A stretch of 64,000 bases of DNA from Burkholderia pyrrocinia. Its GTDB lineage: Bacteria; Pseudomonadota; Gammaproteobacteria; Burkholderiales; Burkholderiaceae. A program made the translations under genes and the position numbers. The notes under the pieces were generated by a model that worked only from the letters and a program-made list of their open reading frames with translations, searched no databases and was not told where the DNA came from. Positions 17,157 to 26,315 of this stretch are shown here, piece after piece; positions within the stretch are counted from its first letter, which is position 1, and each line of letters opens with the position of its first letter. The stretch covers positions 3,224,001-3,288,000 of the forward strand of contig NZ_CP070978.1 in the NCBI RefSeq assembly GCF_018417535.1, given 5' to 3'.

Positions 17157-18041
17157 ATGACCGACAGTTCAAGGTTGTTGTCTGGGGCGGGAAAGATTCC
17201 AGTCTCCCCCGGGCGCATGGCGCCGTTTGTCAGTGATTCCGCCGGGCGGGAGCAATATCGGCAGTCACCACTTTTCGTGTCGAAAACCCGATCTGGTCGC
17301 ATGCCGAGCGCTCCGCAGGTAGTCGGCGACGAGATCTTGCCTGCAAACGACGCCAATTTCTTGACGCCGGGTTCTTCTGAGCAGATGCGCGCCGATTGCG
17401 TCGTCGCGTGTGCCGTATTGCGAGCCATCGAAAACGACGGATTCACGCTCGTGATGCTCCCCATCCATAACCCGGACCCCGACGGAGATGTTCTCTATTT
17501 CGAGTGCGCCGTCTGGTGCAGGGCTTTGGTTGATGAAATGTTGTCCCCTCGAATGTATCTGGAGTGTCTTGCGCGTGTGGGGCTGATGTCTCACTTCGAT
17601 CGCTATGTCCTAACGCGCGTTCTGAGTCTTCTCGAGCAGTCTCCGCATTTGAGCATTGGTGTCAATCTGTCCGGCGACAGCCTCTCGGCGGGCCTCCAAT
17701 GGGAGAGCCTCTTTGTCCACCTGCACTCGTCGCCTGATTTAGCAAGACGTCTGGTGGTGCAGGTCGCGGAGAACGTCGAGATCGAGAAGGGTGCCGGCCG
17801 CACATTTCTTGGGCGTTTACGACAACTTGGATGCCGGGTAGCGATCGACGGATACGGGGTCACCTACGGGGTCGATGTGGGTACGGAAATCCCTTGGCCC
17901 GACATCGTGAAGATCGGGCCTTCATTCATCAAGGCGGCCCAGCACGGCGATGTTGCGAAGGACAAGTTAAAGCGATTGGTGAAATTGGGCGCAAGTGTCG
18001 CGCGCGATGTCGTGGTGCTGGGGGGCCGAGACGGATGCTGA
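17157..18041 (+). CDS. Degenerate EAL-domain protein
   Basis: A 294-residue protein whose last ~180 residues have the EAL phosphodiesterase fold but lack the catalytic set. The EAL signature is replaced by ECA (YFECAVWCRAL), the DDFGTGYSS loop by IDGYGVTYGVD (second Asp lost), and the final glutamate strand is cut short; NLSGDSL, VAENVEIE and VKIGPSFIK still match their family counterparts. It should not hydrolyse cyclic di-GMP but might bind it or a protein partner. The N-terminal 80 residues are unrecognised. It lies upstream of the adhesin in the same orientation, so it may regulate it. An in-frame GTG at 17142 is an alternative start. Confidence 0.75.
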   Translation: MTDSSRLLSGAGKIPVSPGRMAPFVSDSAGREQYRQSPLFVSKTRSGRMPSAPQVVGDEILPANDANFLTPGSSEQMRADCVVACAVLRAIENDGFTLVMLPIHNPDPDGDVLYFECAVWCRALVDEMLSPRMYLECLARVGLMSHFDRYVLTRVLSLLEQSPHLSIGVNLSGDSLSAGLQWESLFVHLHSSPDLARRLVVQVAENVEIEKGAGRTFLGRLRQLGCRVAIDGYGVTYGVDVGTEIPWPDIVKIGPSFIKAAQHGDVAKDKLKRLVKLGASVARDVVVLGGRDGC

Positions 18042-18083
18042 CCGTCAGTTGGCGCGGCAGGCAGGGGCGAAACGGGTGCAGCA

Positions 18084-18485
18084 ATGACGACCATGACAGA
18101 ACGCCAAATGCAGGATGAATGGGTTGCCAATGTGGTGGCTCTCGGCAATTCCATCCATGGCGGGGCAGCACCCTCGATCGCCGATGCAGCGTGGAGTGCG
18201 CCGGGCCTTTTCCGAGAAAGGATGCTCGCGGAATTTCAGGTGGGAGTGCACGCCGTTGTCGATCTGCTACTCGATGCCCGACAGGGTGAATCTGTCAGGG
18301 CGGCATTCGATGCGGGACTCGCTCAAGGATTTTTCGGGGAGGAATCCGCGATTTCGCGGGGCCTACGCGGTCGATCCGAATCTCTCCGGAAAGTCGAAAT
18401 TGAAGAGGCAGGCGAGTCGAGAAATACCGTTTCCGCGATTAGGGATATTGGTGTGAATTTTGGAGGGCGAATTAGATACGGATGA
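18084..18485 (+). CDS. Hypothetical protein between EAL gene and adhesin
   Basis: A 133-residue, mostly helical protein starting MTTMTERQMQDEWVANVV, with no membrane segment or recognisable motif. It starts 42 bases after the EAL gene and ends 108 bases before the adhesin, all in the same direction, so it may be cotranscribed with the EAL gene. ATG at 18093 is an alternative start; neither has a strong ribosome binding site. I do not recognise the family. Confidence 0.5.
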   Translation: MTTMTERQMQDEWVANVVALGNSIHGGAAPSIADAAWSAPGLFRERMLAEFQVGVHAVVDLLLDARQGESVRAAFDAGLAQGFFGEESAISRGLRGRSESLRKVEIEEAGESRNTVSAIRDIGVNFGGRIRYG

Positions 18486-18593
18486 CGATCTCGATAGTCG
18501 TATTTTCTCGTTTGAAAGTTACTAAATTGTCGTCGGAAGATTAACTAATTTTAGAGCTTTCCAATTTATGGAAAGGTCGGGGAAATAACAAGA

Positions 18594-21500
18594 ATGAACA
18601 AGATCTACCGTACCATCTGGAACAAGGCGCTCGGGTCCTTCGTTGCGGCGTCGGAGCTCGACAGTGCGAGCGGCAAGGGAAAATGTGGAGTGCCTTCGTC
18701 TGTGTTCGACGGACGCCTCGATGGGGAATCTCCAGGCGGGATTGCTCAATGTCATCCTTCTTTAAGCGCCATTCCACTAGCCATTGCGGCGCTTATGGGT
18801 GTCGGATTGGCAATTTCAAGCAATGCTAACGGCCAAGCGGTCTCAGTGGGCGGCTCAGCTACGGGTGCGAATTCTTCGGCGTTCGGCTCCGGTTCGGTCG
18901 CAAGCGGTTTCCAGGCAACTGCGCTTGGTGCTTTTGCGCACTCTACGGGGGACTATTCAACGGCGGTTGGTACTGGGGCGGCGAGCACGGGGGGGGACAG
19001 CACAGCGCTAGGGCTTTCAACTACCGCCTCGGGTTTCCAGGCAACTGCGCTTGGTGCTTTTGCGATCGCTTCGGGGGGCTTTTCAACGGCGGTTGGTACT
19101 GGGGCTGCGAGCGCGGGAGGGGACAGCACAGCGCTAGGGCTTTCAGCTACCGCCTCGACTTACCAGGCAACTGCGCTTGGTGCTTTTGCGATCGCTTCGG
19201 GGGGCTTTTCAACGGCGGTTGGTACTGGGGCTACGAGCACGGGGGAAGACGGAACATCGCTAGGGATTTCAGCTACCGCCTCGAATACCCAGACAACTGC
19301 GCTTGGTACTTCTGCGACGGCCGCTGGCTTTCATGCTTCGGCGCTCGGCTCCAGTTCTACCGCAAGCGGCGCCCAGGCCGATGCGCTCGGTGCTTTTGCG
19401 GTCGCTACGGGGGACTATTCAGCGGCGGTAGGTACTGGGGCTACTAGCTCGGGGGGGTACAGCACAGCGCTAGGGATTTCAGCTACCGCCTCGAATTCCG
19501 GGGCAACTGCGCTTGGCGAATCTGCGGCGGCCACTGGCTATTATGCTTCGGCGCTCGGCCCCAGTTCGGTCGCAAGCGGCGCTCAGGCAACTGGGCTCGG
19601 TGCTTTTGCGAGCGCTACGGGGGACTATTCAACGGCGGTTGGTACTGGGGCTACGAGCGGGGGGGGGCACAGCACAGCGCTAGGGGTCTCAGCTAACGCC
19701 TCGGGTATTGCGTCAACTGCGCTGGGTAGTGGGTCGACGGCGTCCGCAGACCAGGGCACAGCACTCGGAGCCAGTTCGAATGCGAGCGGGGACGAGGCGA
19801 CGGCGACAGGCTTCGCCGCCACTGCTAGCAATACTTTCGCTTCGGCGTTTGGTCCTAGTGCCACCGCTTCCGGCCGCGGCTCGACGGCACTAGGCTTCGT
19901 GACAGAAGCATCTGGGGCGGGGGCGACCGCGCTAGGTATGCAGTCGACCGCCGCTGGGGATAGTTCTACTGCGTTGGGCAATAATTCCAAGGCGTTGGCG
20001 CAATCGACGGTCGCACTGGGCGATAACAGCACGGTGGATGCGACCGCCGGCCAAGGTTCGATCGCTGCCGGCGCCCAGTCGGAGGTAACGTCGGGCACGG
20101 GCGCCGTTGCGCTTGGCTATCAGCAGACGGCGAGCGGTGACGGTGCCGTGGCTATCGGCGATCCGAACACCGCGACGGGCACGGGCGCGGTAGCCGTGGG
20201 TGCGAACAACACCGCAACTGGTACGGGCGCGGTCGCGCTAGGCAACTCGAACGTGGCTGCGGGTACGGGTTCAGTTGCCCTCGGCAGCACTTCGACGGCA
20301 GCGGCAACGGGCGCGGTCGCCTTGGGCTCGGGTGCAACTGCGGCCAATGCAGGCGATGTTGCTCTGGGTTCGGGTTCGGTGACGGCAGCAGCCAACCCAA
20401 CCGCGAGCGGGACGATTGGCGGCACCACTTATAGCTACGCTGGCACCAGTCCGACCAGCGTGGTGAGCGTCGGCAGTGCCGGTGCGGAACGGCAGATCAC
20501 GAACGTAGCGGCCGGGCAGGTGAGCGCGACGAGCACCGACGCGATCAACGGCTCGCAACTGTTTGCGACCAACCAGGCGATCGACACCTTGTCGACCTCG
20601 ACTTCGACGGGGATCAGTTCGCTCTCCACAGGACTGTCGACGACCAATAGCAACGTCGCGTCGCTGTCGACCTCGACCTCGACGACGGCCAGCTCGTTGT
20701 CGACGGGGCTGAGCACGACGAACAGCTCGGTATCGTCGCTGTCCACCTCGAGCTCGACTGCGGAAAGCTCGTTGTCGACGGGGCTGAGCACGACGAACAG
20801 CTCGGTATCGTCGCTGTCGACCTCGAGCTCGACGGCGGAAAGCTCGTTGTCGACTGGCCTGAGCACGACCAACAGCACGGTATCGTCGCTGTCGACTTCG
20901 AGCTCGACTGCGGAAAGCTCGCTGTCGACGGGCCTGAGCACGACGAATAGCACGGTGTCGTCGTTGTCGACCTCGAGCTCGACTGCGGAAAGCTCGCTGT
21001 CGACTGGCCTGAGCACGACGAACAGCGCGGTTGGGTCGCTGTCGACTTCGACCTCGACGACGGCCAGCTCGTTGTCGACGGGCCTGAGCACGACGAACAG
21101 CACGGTATCGTCGCTGTCCACCTCGAGTTCGACGGCGGAAAGCTCGTTGTCGACTGGCCTGAGCACGACGAACAGCACGGTATCGTCGCTGTCGACGTCG
21201 AGCTCGACGGCGGAAAGCTCGTTGTCGACGGGCCTGAGCACGACGAACAGCTCGGTATCGTCGCTGTCGACCTCGAGCTCGACGGCGGAAAGCTCGCTGT
21301 CGACGGGTCTGAGCACGACGAACAGCTCGGTGTCGTCGCTGTCGACCTCGACTTCGACGACGGAAAGCTCGCTGTCGACGGGCCTGAGCACGACGAATAG
21401 CACGGTCTCGTCGCTGTCGACCTCGAGCTCGACGGCGGAAAGCTCGCTGTCCACGGGTCTGAGCACGACGAACAGCACGGTTGGGTCGCTGTCGACTTCG

Positions 21501-24500
21501 ACCTCGACGACGGCCAGCTCGTTGTCGACGGGCGTCAGCTCGCTGTCCACGGGTCTGAGCACGACCAACAGCACGGTGTCGTCGTTGTCCACCTCGAGCT
21601 CGACTGCGGAAAGTTCGTTGTCGACGGGCGTTAGCTCGCTGTCCACGGGTCTGAGCACGACGAATAGCACGGTCTCGTCGCTGTCCACCTCGAGTTCGAC
21701 GGCGGAAAGCTCGTTGTCCACGGGCGTTAGCTCACTGTCCACGGGTCTGAGCACGACGAATAGCACGGTGTCGTCGTTGTCGACCTCAAGCTCGACGGCG
21801 GAAAGCTCGTTGTCGACGGGCCTGAGCACGACGAACAGCACGGTATCGTCGCTGTCGACCTCGACTTCGACGACGGAAAGCTCGCTGTCGACGGGCCTGA
21901 GCACGACGAACAGCTCGGTGTCGTCGCTGTCGACTTCGAGCTCGACGGCGGAAAGCTCGCTGTCGACGGGTCTGAGCACGACGAACAGCGCGGTTGGGTC
22001 GCTGTCGACCTCGACCTCGACGACGGCCAGCTCGTTGTCGACGGGGCTGAGCACGACGAACAGCACGGTCTCGTCGCTGTCCACCTCGAGCTCGACGGCG
22101 GAAAGCTCGTTGTCGACGGGGCTGAGCACGACCAACAGCACGGTATCGTCGCTGTCGACTTCGAGCTCGACGGCGGAAAGCTCGCTGTCGACGGGCCTGA
22201 GCACGACGAACAGCTCGGTATCATCGCTGTCGACTTCGACTTCGACGACGGAAAGCTCGCTGTCGACGGGTCTGAGCACGACGAACAGCTCGGTGTCGTC
22301 GCTGTCCACCTCGACTTCGACGACGGAAAGCTCGCTGTCGACGGGCCTGAGCACGACGAATAGCACGGTCTCGTCGCTGTCCACCTCGAGCTCGACGGCG
22401 GAAAGCTCGCTGTCGACGGGTCTGAGCACGACGAACAGCTCGGTATCGTCGCTGTCGACTTCGACTTCGACGACGGAAAGCTCGCTGTCGACGGGTCTGA
22501 GCACGACGAACAGCTCGGTGTCGTCGCTGTCGACTTCGAGCTCGACTGCGGAAAGCTCGCTGTCGACTGGCCTGAGCACGACGAACAGCACGGTCTCGTC
22601 GCTGTCGACTTCGAGCTCGACGGCGGAAAGCTCGTTGTCGACGGGTCTGAGCACGACCAACAGCTCGGTATCGTCGCTGTCGACCTCGACTTCGACGACG
22701 GAAAGCTCGCTGTCGACGGGTCTGAGCACGACGAACAGCGCGGTTGGGTCGCTGTCGACTTCGACCTCGACGACGGCCAGCTCGTTGTCGACGGGCCTGA
22801 GCACGACGAACAGCACGGTATCGTCGCTGTCGACTTCGAGCTCGACGGCGGAAAGCTCGTTGTCCACGGGCGTTAGCTCGCTGTCGACGGGTCTAAGCAC
22901 GACGAACAGCACGGTCTCGTCGCTGTCGACCTCGACTTCGACGACGGAAAGCTCGCTGTCGACGGGCCTGAGCACGACGAATAGCACGGTCTCGTCGCTG
23001 TCGACCTCGAGCTCGACGGCGGAAAGCTCGTTGTCGACGGGCGTCAGCTCGCTGTCGACGGGCCTGAGCACGACGAATAGCACGGTGTCGTCGTTGTCCA
23101 CCTCGAGCTCGACGGCGGAAAGCTCGTTGTCGACGGGTCTGAGCACGACGAACAGCACGGTCTCGTCGCTGTCGACTTCGAGCTCGACGGCGGAAAGCTC
23201 GCTGTCGACGGGCCTGAGCACGACGAACAGCTCGGTGTCGTCGCTGTCGACTTCGAGCTCGACGGCGGAAAGCTCGCTGTCGACGGGCCTGAGCACGACG
23301 AACAGCGCGGTTGGGTCGCTGTCGACTTCGAGCTCGACTGCGGAAAGCTCGTTGTCGACGGGTCTGAGCACGACCAACAGCACGGTTGGGTCGTTGTCGA
23401 CGGGCCTGAGCACGACGAACAGCACGGTCTCGTCGCTGTCGACCTCGACTTCGACGACGGAAAGCTCGCTGTCGACGGGCCTGAGCACGACGAACAGCAC
23501 GGTATCGTCGCTGTCGACTTCGAGCTCGACTGCGGAAAGCTCGCTGTCGACGGGTCTGAGCACGACGAACAGCTCGGTATCGTCGCTGTCCACCTCGAGC
23601 TCGACTGCGGAAAGCTCGTTGTCGACGGGCCTGAGCACGACAAATAGCACGGTGTCGTCGTTGTCCACGTCGAGTTCGACTGCGGAAAGCTCGTTGTCGA
23701 CGGGCCTGTCGACGACGAACAGCACGGTTGGGTCGCTGTCGACTTCGACCTCGACGACGGCCAGCTCGCTGTCGACGGGTCTGAGCACGACGAACAGCAC
23801 GGTCTCGTCGTTGTCCACCTCGAGCTCGACGGCGGAAAGCTCGTTGTCGACGGGCGTTAGCTCGCTGTCCACGGGTCTGAGCACGACGAACAGCACGGTG
23901 TCGTCGTTGTCCACCTCGAGCTCGACTGCGGAAAGTTCGTTGTCGACGGGCGTTAGCTCGCTGTCGACGGGTCTGAGCACGACCAACAGCACGGTATCGT
24001 CGCTGTCGACCTCGACTTCGACGACGGAAAGCTCGCTGTCGACGGGCCTGAGCACGACGAACAGCACGGTATCGTCGCTGTCGACTTCGAGCTCGACTGC
24101 GGAAAGCTCGCTGTCGACGGGTCTGAGCACGACGAACAGTTCGGTGTCGTCGCTGTCGACTTCGAGCTCGACGGCGGAAAGCTCGCTGTCGACGGGTCTG
24201 AGCACGACGAACAGCTCGGTATCGTCGCTGTCCACCTCGAGTTCGACGGCGGAAAGCTCGTTGTCGACGGGCGTCAGCTCGCTGTCGACGGGTCTGAGCA
24301 CGACCAACAGCACGGTCTCGTCGCTGTCGACTTCGAGCTCGACGGCGGAAAGCTCGTTGTCGACGGGCGTCAGCTCGCTGTCGACGGGCCTGTCGACGAC
24401 GAACAGCGCGGTTGGGTCGCTGTCGACTTCGACCTCGACGACGGCCAGCTCGTTGTCCACGGGTCTGAGCACGACGAACAGCACGGTCTCGTCGCTGTCC

Positions 24501-26228
24501 ACCTCGAGTTCGACGGCGGAAAGCTCGCTGTCGACGGGTCTGAGCACGACGAACAGCACGGTGTCGTCGTTGTCCACTTCGAGCTCGACGGCGGAAAGCT
24601 CGCTGTCGACTGGCCTGAGCACGACGAACAGCACGGTTGGGTCGCTGTCGACTTCGACCTCGACGACGGCCAGCTCGTTGTCGACGGGCGTCAGCTCGCT
24701 GTCGACGGGTCTGAGCACGACCAACAGCACGGTCTCGTCGCTGTCGACCTCGAGCTCGACGGCGGAAAGCTCGTTGTCCACGGGCCTGAGCACGACGAAC
24801 AGCGCGGTTGGGTCGTTGTCGACTTCGACCTCGACGGCGGCCAGCTCGCTGTCGACGGGCCTGTCGACGACGAACAGCACGGTTGGGTCGCTGTCGACTT
24901 CGACCTCGACGACGGCCAGCTCGTTGTCCACGGGTCTGAGCACGACGAACAGCACGGTATCGTCGCTGTCCACCTCGAGCTCGACGACGGCCAGCTCGTT
25001 GTCGACGGGCGTTAGCTCGCTGTCCACCGGTCTGAGCACGACGAATAGCACGGCGTCGTCGTTGTCGACCTCGACTTCGACGGCGGAAAGCTCGCTGTCG
25101 ACGGGCCTGAGCACGACGAACAGCACCGTGTCGTCTCTGTCGACCTCGACCAGCTCGCTGTCCACGGGGGTGAGTTCGCTGTCGACCGGTTTGAGCACGA
25201 CCAACAGCAACGTGTCGTCGTTGTCGACGCAGACTTCGACGACGGCGAGTTCGCTGTCCACGGGGATGAGCTCACTGTCGACCGGTCTGTCGACCACGAA
25301 CAGCTCCGTGTCGTCGCTGTCCACGACCGTGAGTTCGATCACGAACAATACGGCATCGGTATCGACCTCGGTTTCGACGATCGCGAGTTCGCTGTCGACG
25401 GGCCTGTCGACGACGAACAGCTCGGTCGGGTCGCTGTCGACCTCGACGTCGACGACGGCCAGTTCGCTGTCGACCGGTCTGAGCTCGCTGTCGACCGGGT
25501 TGTCGACGACGAACAGCAATGTCTCATCGCTGTCCACGTCGAGCTCCACGGCAGTTGTGTCGCTGTCCACGCTGATCTCGAAGTCGGAAACGCACTATCT
25601 GAGCGTGAACGATAACGGGACCCAGCAGGCCAACTACACCAACGACGGTGCGACCGGTACGAACGCGCTTGCGTTCGGCCCGTCCGCAACGGCTGCGGGC
25701 ACGAATGCGATCGCGATCGGCAACGGCGCGAATGCCGCCGCCGAAGGGGCGACGGTCGTCGGCGCGAACGCGCTCGGGTCCGGTACCAACGCGACCGCGC
25801 TCGGCACGAACGCAACCGCCAGCGCAGCGAATTCGGTTGCGCTGGGTGCCGGGTCGATCGCGAGCGAGGCCAATACCGTCTCCGTCGGTTCGGCGGGCAA
25901 CGAGCGGCGCATCACGAATGTCGCGGCGGGCGTGAATCCGACCGATGCGGTGAACGTGTCCCAGTTGAACGCCGTGCAGTCGGGCGTCAGCAACGTCGCT
26001 CGTCGAGCCTACTCGGGTGTCGCCGGCGCCGCTGCGCTGACGATGATTCCGGAAGTCGATCTCGGCAAGACGATCGCAGTCGGTGTCGGTAGCGCGACGT
26101 ACCAGGGTTATGCCGCCGTTGCGTTGGGCTTCTCGGCGCGCTTGACGAACAACGTCAAGATCAAGGGCGGCTTCAGCAGCAGCAGCTCCGGGTACACGGT
26201 CGGCGGCGGTATCAGCTACCAGTGGTAA
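18594..26228 (+). CDS. Giant trimeric autotransporter adhesin (YadA-type)
   Basis: A 2544-residue surface fibre. It starts with an extended signal peptide region (MNKIYRTIWNKALGSFVAAS) and a hydrophobic segment ending near residue 82. Residues ~83-610 are a YadA-like head of 14-residue repeats (ATALG-x-A-x-A-x-G pattern); a neck follows (SVGSAGAERQITNVAAG, ~624-667). Residues ~667-2327 are a stalk of Ser/Thr-rich 25-residue repeats (SSLSTGLSTTNS, then SVSSLSTSSSTAE). A second small head and neck (~2345-2463) precede the C-terminal membrane anchor (~2464-2544) ending in YQW, an aromatic terminus as in BamA substrates. The fibre would be trimeric, secreted through its own anchor. The frame is intact despite repeats and G-tracts. 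Ser/Thr density makes it an obvious glycosylation target for the neighbouring transferases. No collagen- or lectin-like head is seen. Confidence 0.95.
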   Translation: MNKIYRTIWNKALGSFVAASELDSASGKGKCGVPSSVFDGRLDGESPGGIAQCHPSLSAIPLAIAALMGVGLAISSNANGQAVSVGGSATGANSSAFGSGSVASGFQATALGAFAHSTGDYSTAVGTGAASTGGDSTALGLSTTASGFQATALGAFAIASGGFSTAVGTGAASAGGDSTALGLSATASTYQATALGAFAIASGGFSTAVGTGATSTGEDGTSLGISATASNTQTTALGTSATAAGFHASALGSSSTASGAQADALGAFAVATGDYSAAVGTGATSSGGYSTALGISATASNSGATALGESAAATGYYASALGPSSVASGAQATGLGAFASATGDYSTAVGTGATSGGGHSTALGVSANASGIASTALGSGSTASADQGTALGASSNASGDEATATGFAATASNTFASAFGPSATASGRGSTALGFVTEASGAGATALGMQSTAAGDSSTALGNNSKALAQSTVALGDNSTVDATAGQGSIAAGAQSEVTSGTGAVALGYQQTASGDGAVAIGDPNTATGTGAVAVGANNTATGTGAVALGNSNVAAGTGSVALGSTSTAAATGAVALGSGATAANAGDVALGSGSVTAAANPTASGTIGGTTYSYAGTSPTSVVSVGSAGAERQITNVAAGQVSATSTDAINGSQLFATNQAIDTLSTSTSTGISSLSTGLSTTNSNVASLSTSTSTTASSLSTGLSTTNSSVSSLSTSSSTAESSLSTGLSTTNSSVSSLSTSSSTAESSLSTGLSTTNSTVSSLSTSSSTAESSLSTGLSTTNSTVSSLSTSSSTAESSLSTGLSTTNSAVGSLSTSTSTTASSLSTGLSTTNSTVSSLSTSSSTAESSLSTGLSTTNSTVSSLSTSSSTAESSLSTGLSTTNSSVSSLSTSSSTAESSLSTGLSTTNSSVSSLSTSTSTTESSLSTGLSTTNSTVSSLSTSSSTAESSLSTGLSTTNSTVGSLSTSTSTTASSLSTGVSSLSTGLSTTNSTVSSLSTSSSTAESSLSTGVSSLSTGLSTTNSTVSSLSTSSSTAESSLSTGVSSLSTGLSTTNSTVSSLSTSSSTAESSLSTGLSTTNSTVSSLSTSTSTTESSLSTGLSTTNSSVSSLSTSSSTAESSLSTGLSTTNSAVGSLSTSTSTTASSLSTGLSTTNSTVSSLSTSSSTAESSLSTGLSTTNSTVSSLSTSSSTAESSLSTGLSTTNSSVSSLSTSTSTTESSLSTGLSTTNSSVSSLSTSTSTTESSLSTGLSTTNSTVSSLSTSSSTAESSLSTGLSTTNSSVSSLSTSTSTTESSLSTGLSTTNSSVSSLSTSSSTAESSLSTGLSTTNSTVSSLSTSSSTAESSLSTGLSTTNSSVSSLSTSTSTTESSLSTGLSTTNSAVGSLSTSTSTTASSLSTGLSTTNSTVSSLSTSSSTAESSLSTGVSSLSTGLSTTNSTVSSLSTSTSTTESSLSTGLSTTNSTVSSLSTSSSTAESSLSTGVSSLSTGLSTTNSTVSSLSTSSSTAESSLSTGLSTTNSTVSSLSTSSSTAESSLSTGLSTTNSSVSSLSTSSSTAESSLSTGLSTTNSAVGSLSTSSSTAESSLSTGLSTTNSTVGSLSTGLSTTNSTVSSLSTSTSTTESSLSTGLSTTNSTVSSLSTSSSTAESSLSTGLSTTNSSVSSLSTSSSTAESSLSTGLSTTNSTVSSLSTSSSTAESSLSTGLSTTNSTVGSLSTSTSTTASSLSTGLSTTNSTVSSLSTSSSTAESSLSTGVSSLSTGLSTTNSTVSSLSTSSSTAESSLSTGVSSLSTGLSTTNSTVSSLSTSTSTTESSLSTGLSTTNSTVSSLSTSSSTAESSLSTGLSTTNSSVSSLSTSSSTAESSLSTGLSTTNSSVSSLSTSSSTAESSLSTGVSSLSTGLSTTNSTVSSLSTSSSTAESSLSTGVSSLSTGLSTTNSAVGSLSTSTSTTASSLSTGLSTTNSTVSSLSTSSSTAESSLSTGLSTTNSTVSSLSTSSSTAESSLSTGLSTTNSTVGSLSTSTSTTASSLSTGVSSLSTGLSTTNSTVSSLSTSSSTAESSLSTGLSTTNSAVGSLSTSTSTAASSLSTGLSTTNSTVGSLSTSTSTTASSLSTGLSTTNSTVSSLSTSSSTTASSLSTGVSSLSTGLSTTNSTASSLSTSTSTAESSLSTGLSTTNSTVSSLSTSTSSLSTGVSSLSTGLSTTNSNVSSLSTQTSTTASSLSTGMSSLSTGLSTTNSSVSSLSTTVSSITNNTASVSTSVSTIASSLSTGLSTTNSSVGSLSTSTSTTASSLSTGLSSLSTGLSTTNSNVSSLSTSSSTAVVSLSTLISKSETHYLSVNDNGTQQANYTNDGATGTNALAFGPSATAAGTNAIAIGNGANAAAEGATVVGANALGSGTNATALGTNATASAANSVALGAGSIASEANTVSVGSAGNERRITNVAAGVNPTDAVNVSQLNAVQSGVSNVARRAYSGVAGAAALTMIPEVDLGKTIAVGVGSATYQGYAAVALGFSARLTNNVKIKGGFSSSSSGYTVGGGISYQW
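18989..18996 (+). repeat. G8 tract in the adhesin head coding sequence
   Basis: Eight consecutive G within the reading frame of the head. Runs of this length are slippage-prone; a one-base change would shift the frame about 130 codons into the protein and switch the adhesin off. Confidence 0.7.
19451..19457 (+). repeat. G7 tract in the adhesin head coding sequence
   Basis: Seven consecutive G at the same place in the repeat unit as the runs at 18989 and 19659; a second candidate frameshift site. Confidence 0.6.
19659..19667 (+). repeat. G9 tract in the adhesin head coding sequence
   Basis: Nine consecutive G, the longest run seen in the head, again in the same codons of the repeat unit. Sister repeats break the run (GGGAGGGG near 19112, GGGGG near 19237), so the codons do not require pure G. 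Confidence 0.7.
20596..25570 (+). repeat. 75-bp minisatellite encoding the adhesin stalk
   Basis: About 66 units of 75 bases (25 residues), with period visible for example between CGACGG at 20701 and 20776. Some units carry an extra 21 bases (seven residues, VSSLSTG, one heptad) and a few are shortened. The units are near-identical in DNA, so copy number can be expected to vary between isolates and short-read assemblies may collapse it. Confidence 0.9.
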
Positions 26229-26315
26229 CAGGACGGGCGTGAGGCAAACGGGAACATCGCTTGTCTCACGCCTGGCCTGATCAGTCGATGGCATTCACTA
26301 ACCAAGAGGTTTGAC

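Larger units (their letters stand above)
18911..19660 (+). repeat. 126-bp tandem repeats in the adhesin head
   Basis: Near-identical 126-base units (three 14-residue YadA-head repeats each) begin at about 18911, 19037, 19163 and 19289, with more diverged copies beyond. The GGCAACTGCGCTTGGTGCTT core recurs with exact 126-base spacing. Such identity permits recombination and changes in head length. Confidence 0.8.

Noticed and set aside
18512..18550. sigma-70 promoter directly before the adhesin (TTGAAA and TAACTAAT)
   Set aside because: The spacing of about 24 bases is too long for a normal promoter; no better pair was found.
20435..25570. A 1711-codon open frame on the minus strand opposite the adhesin
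   Set aside because: It arises because the repeated Ser/Thr codons of the stalk contain no stop in that antisense frame. Its product is a mirror repeat (VDSEL, VVLRPVD) with no family resemblance or translation signals.
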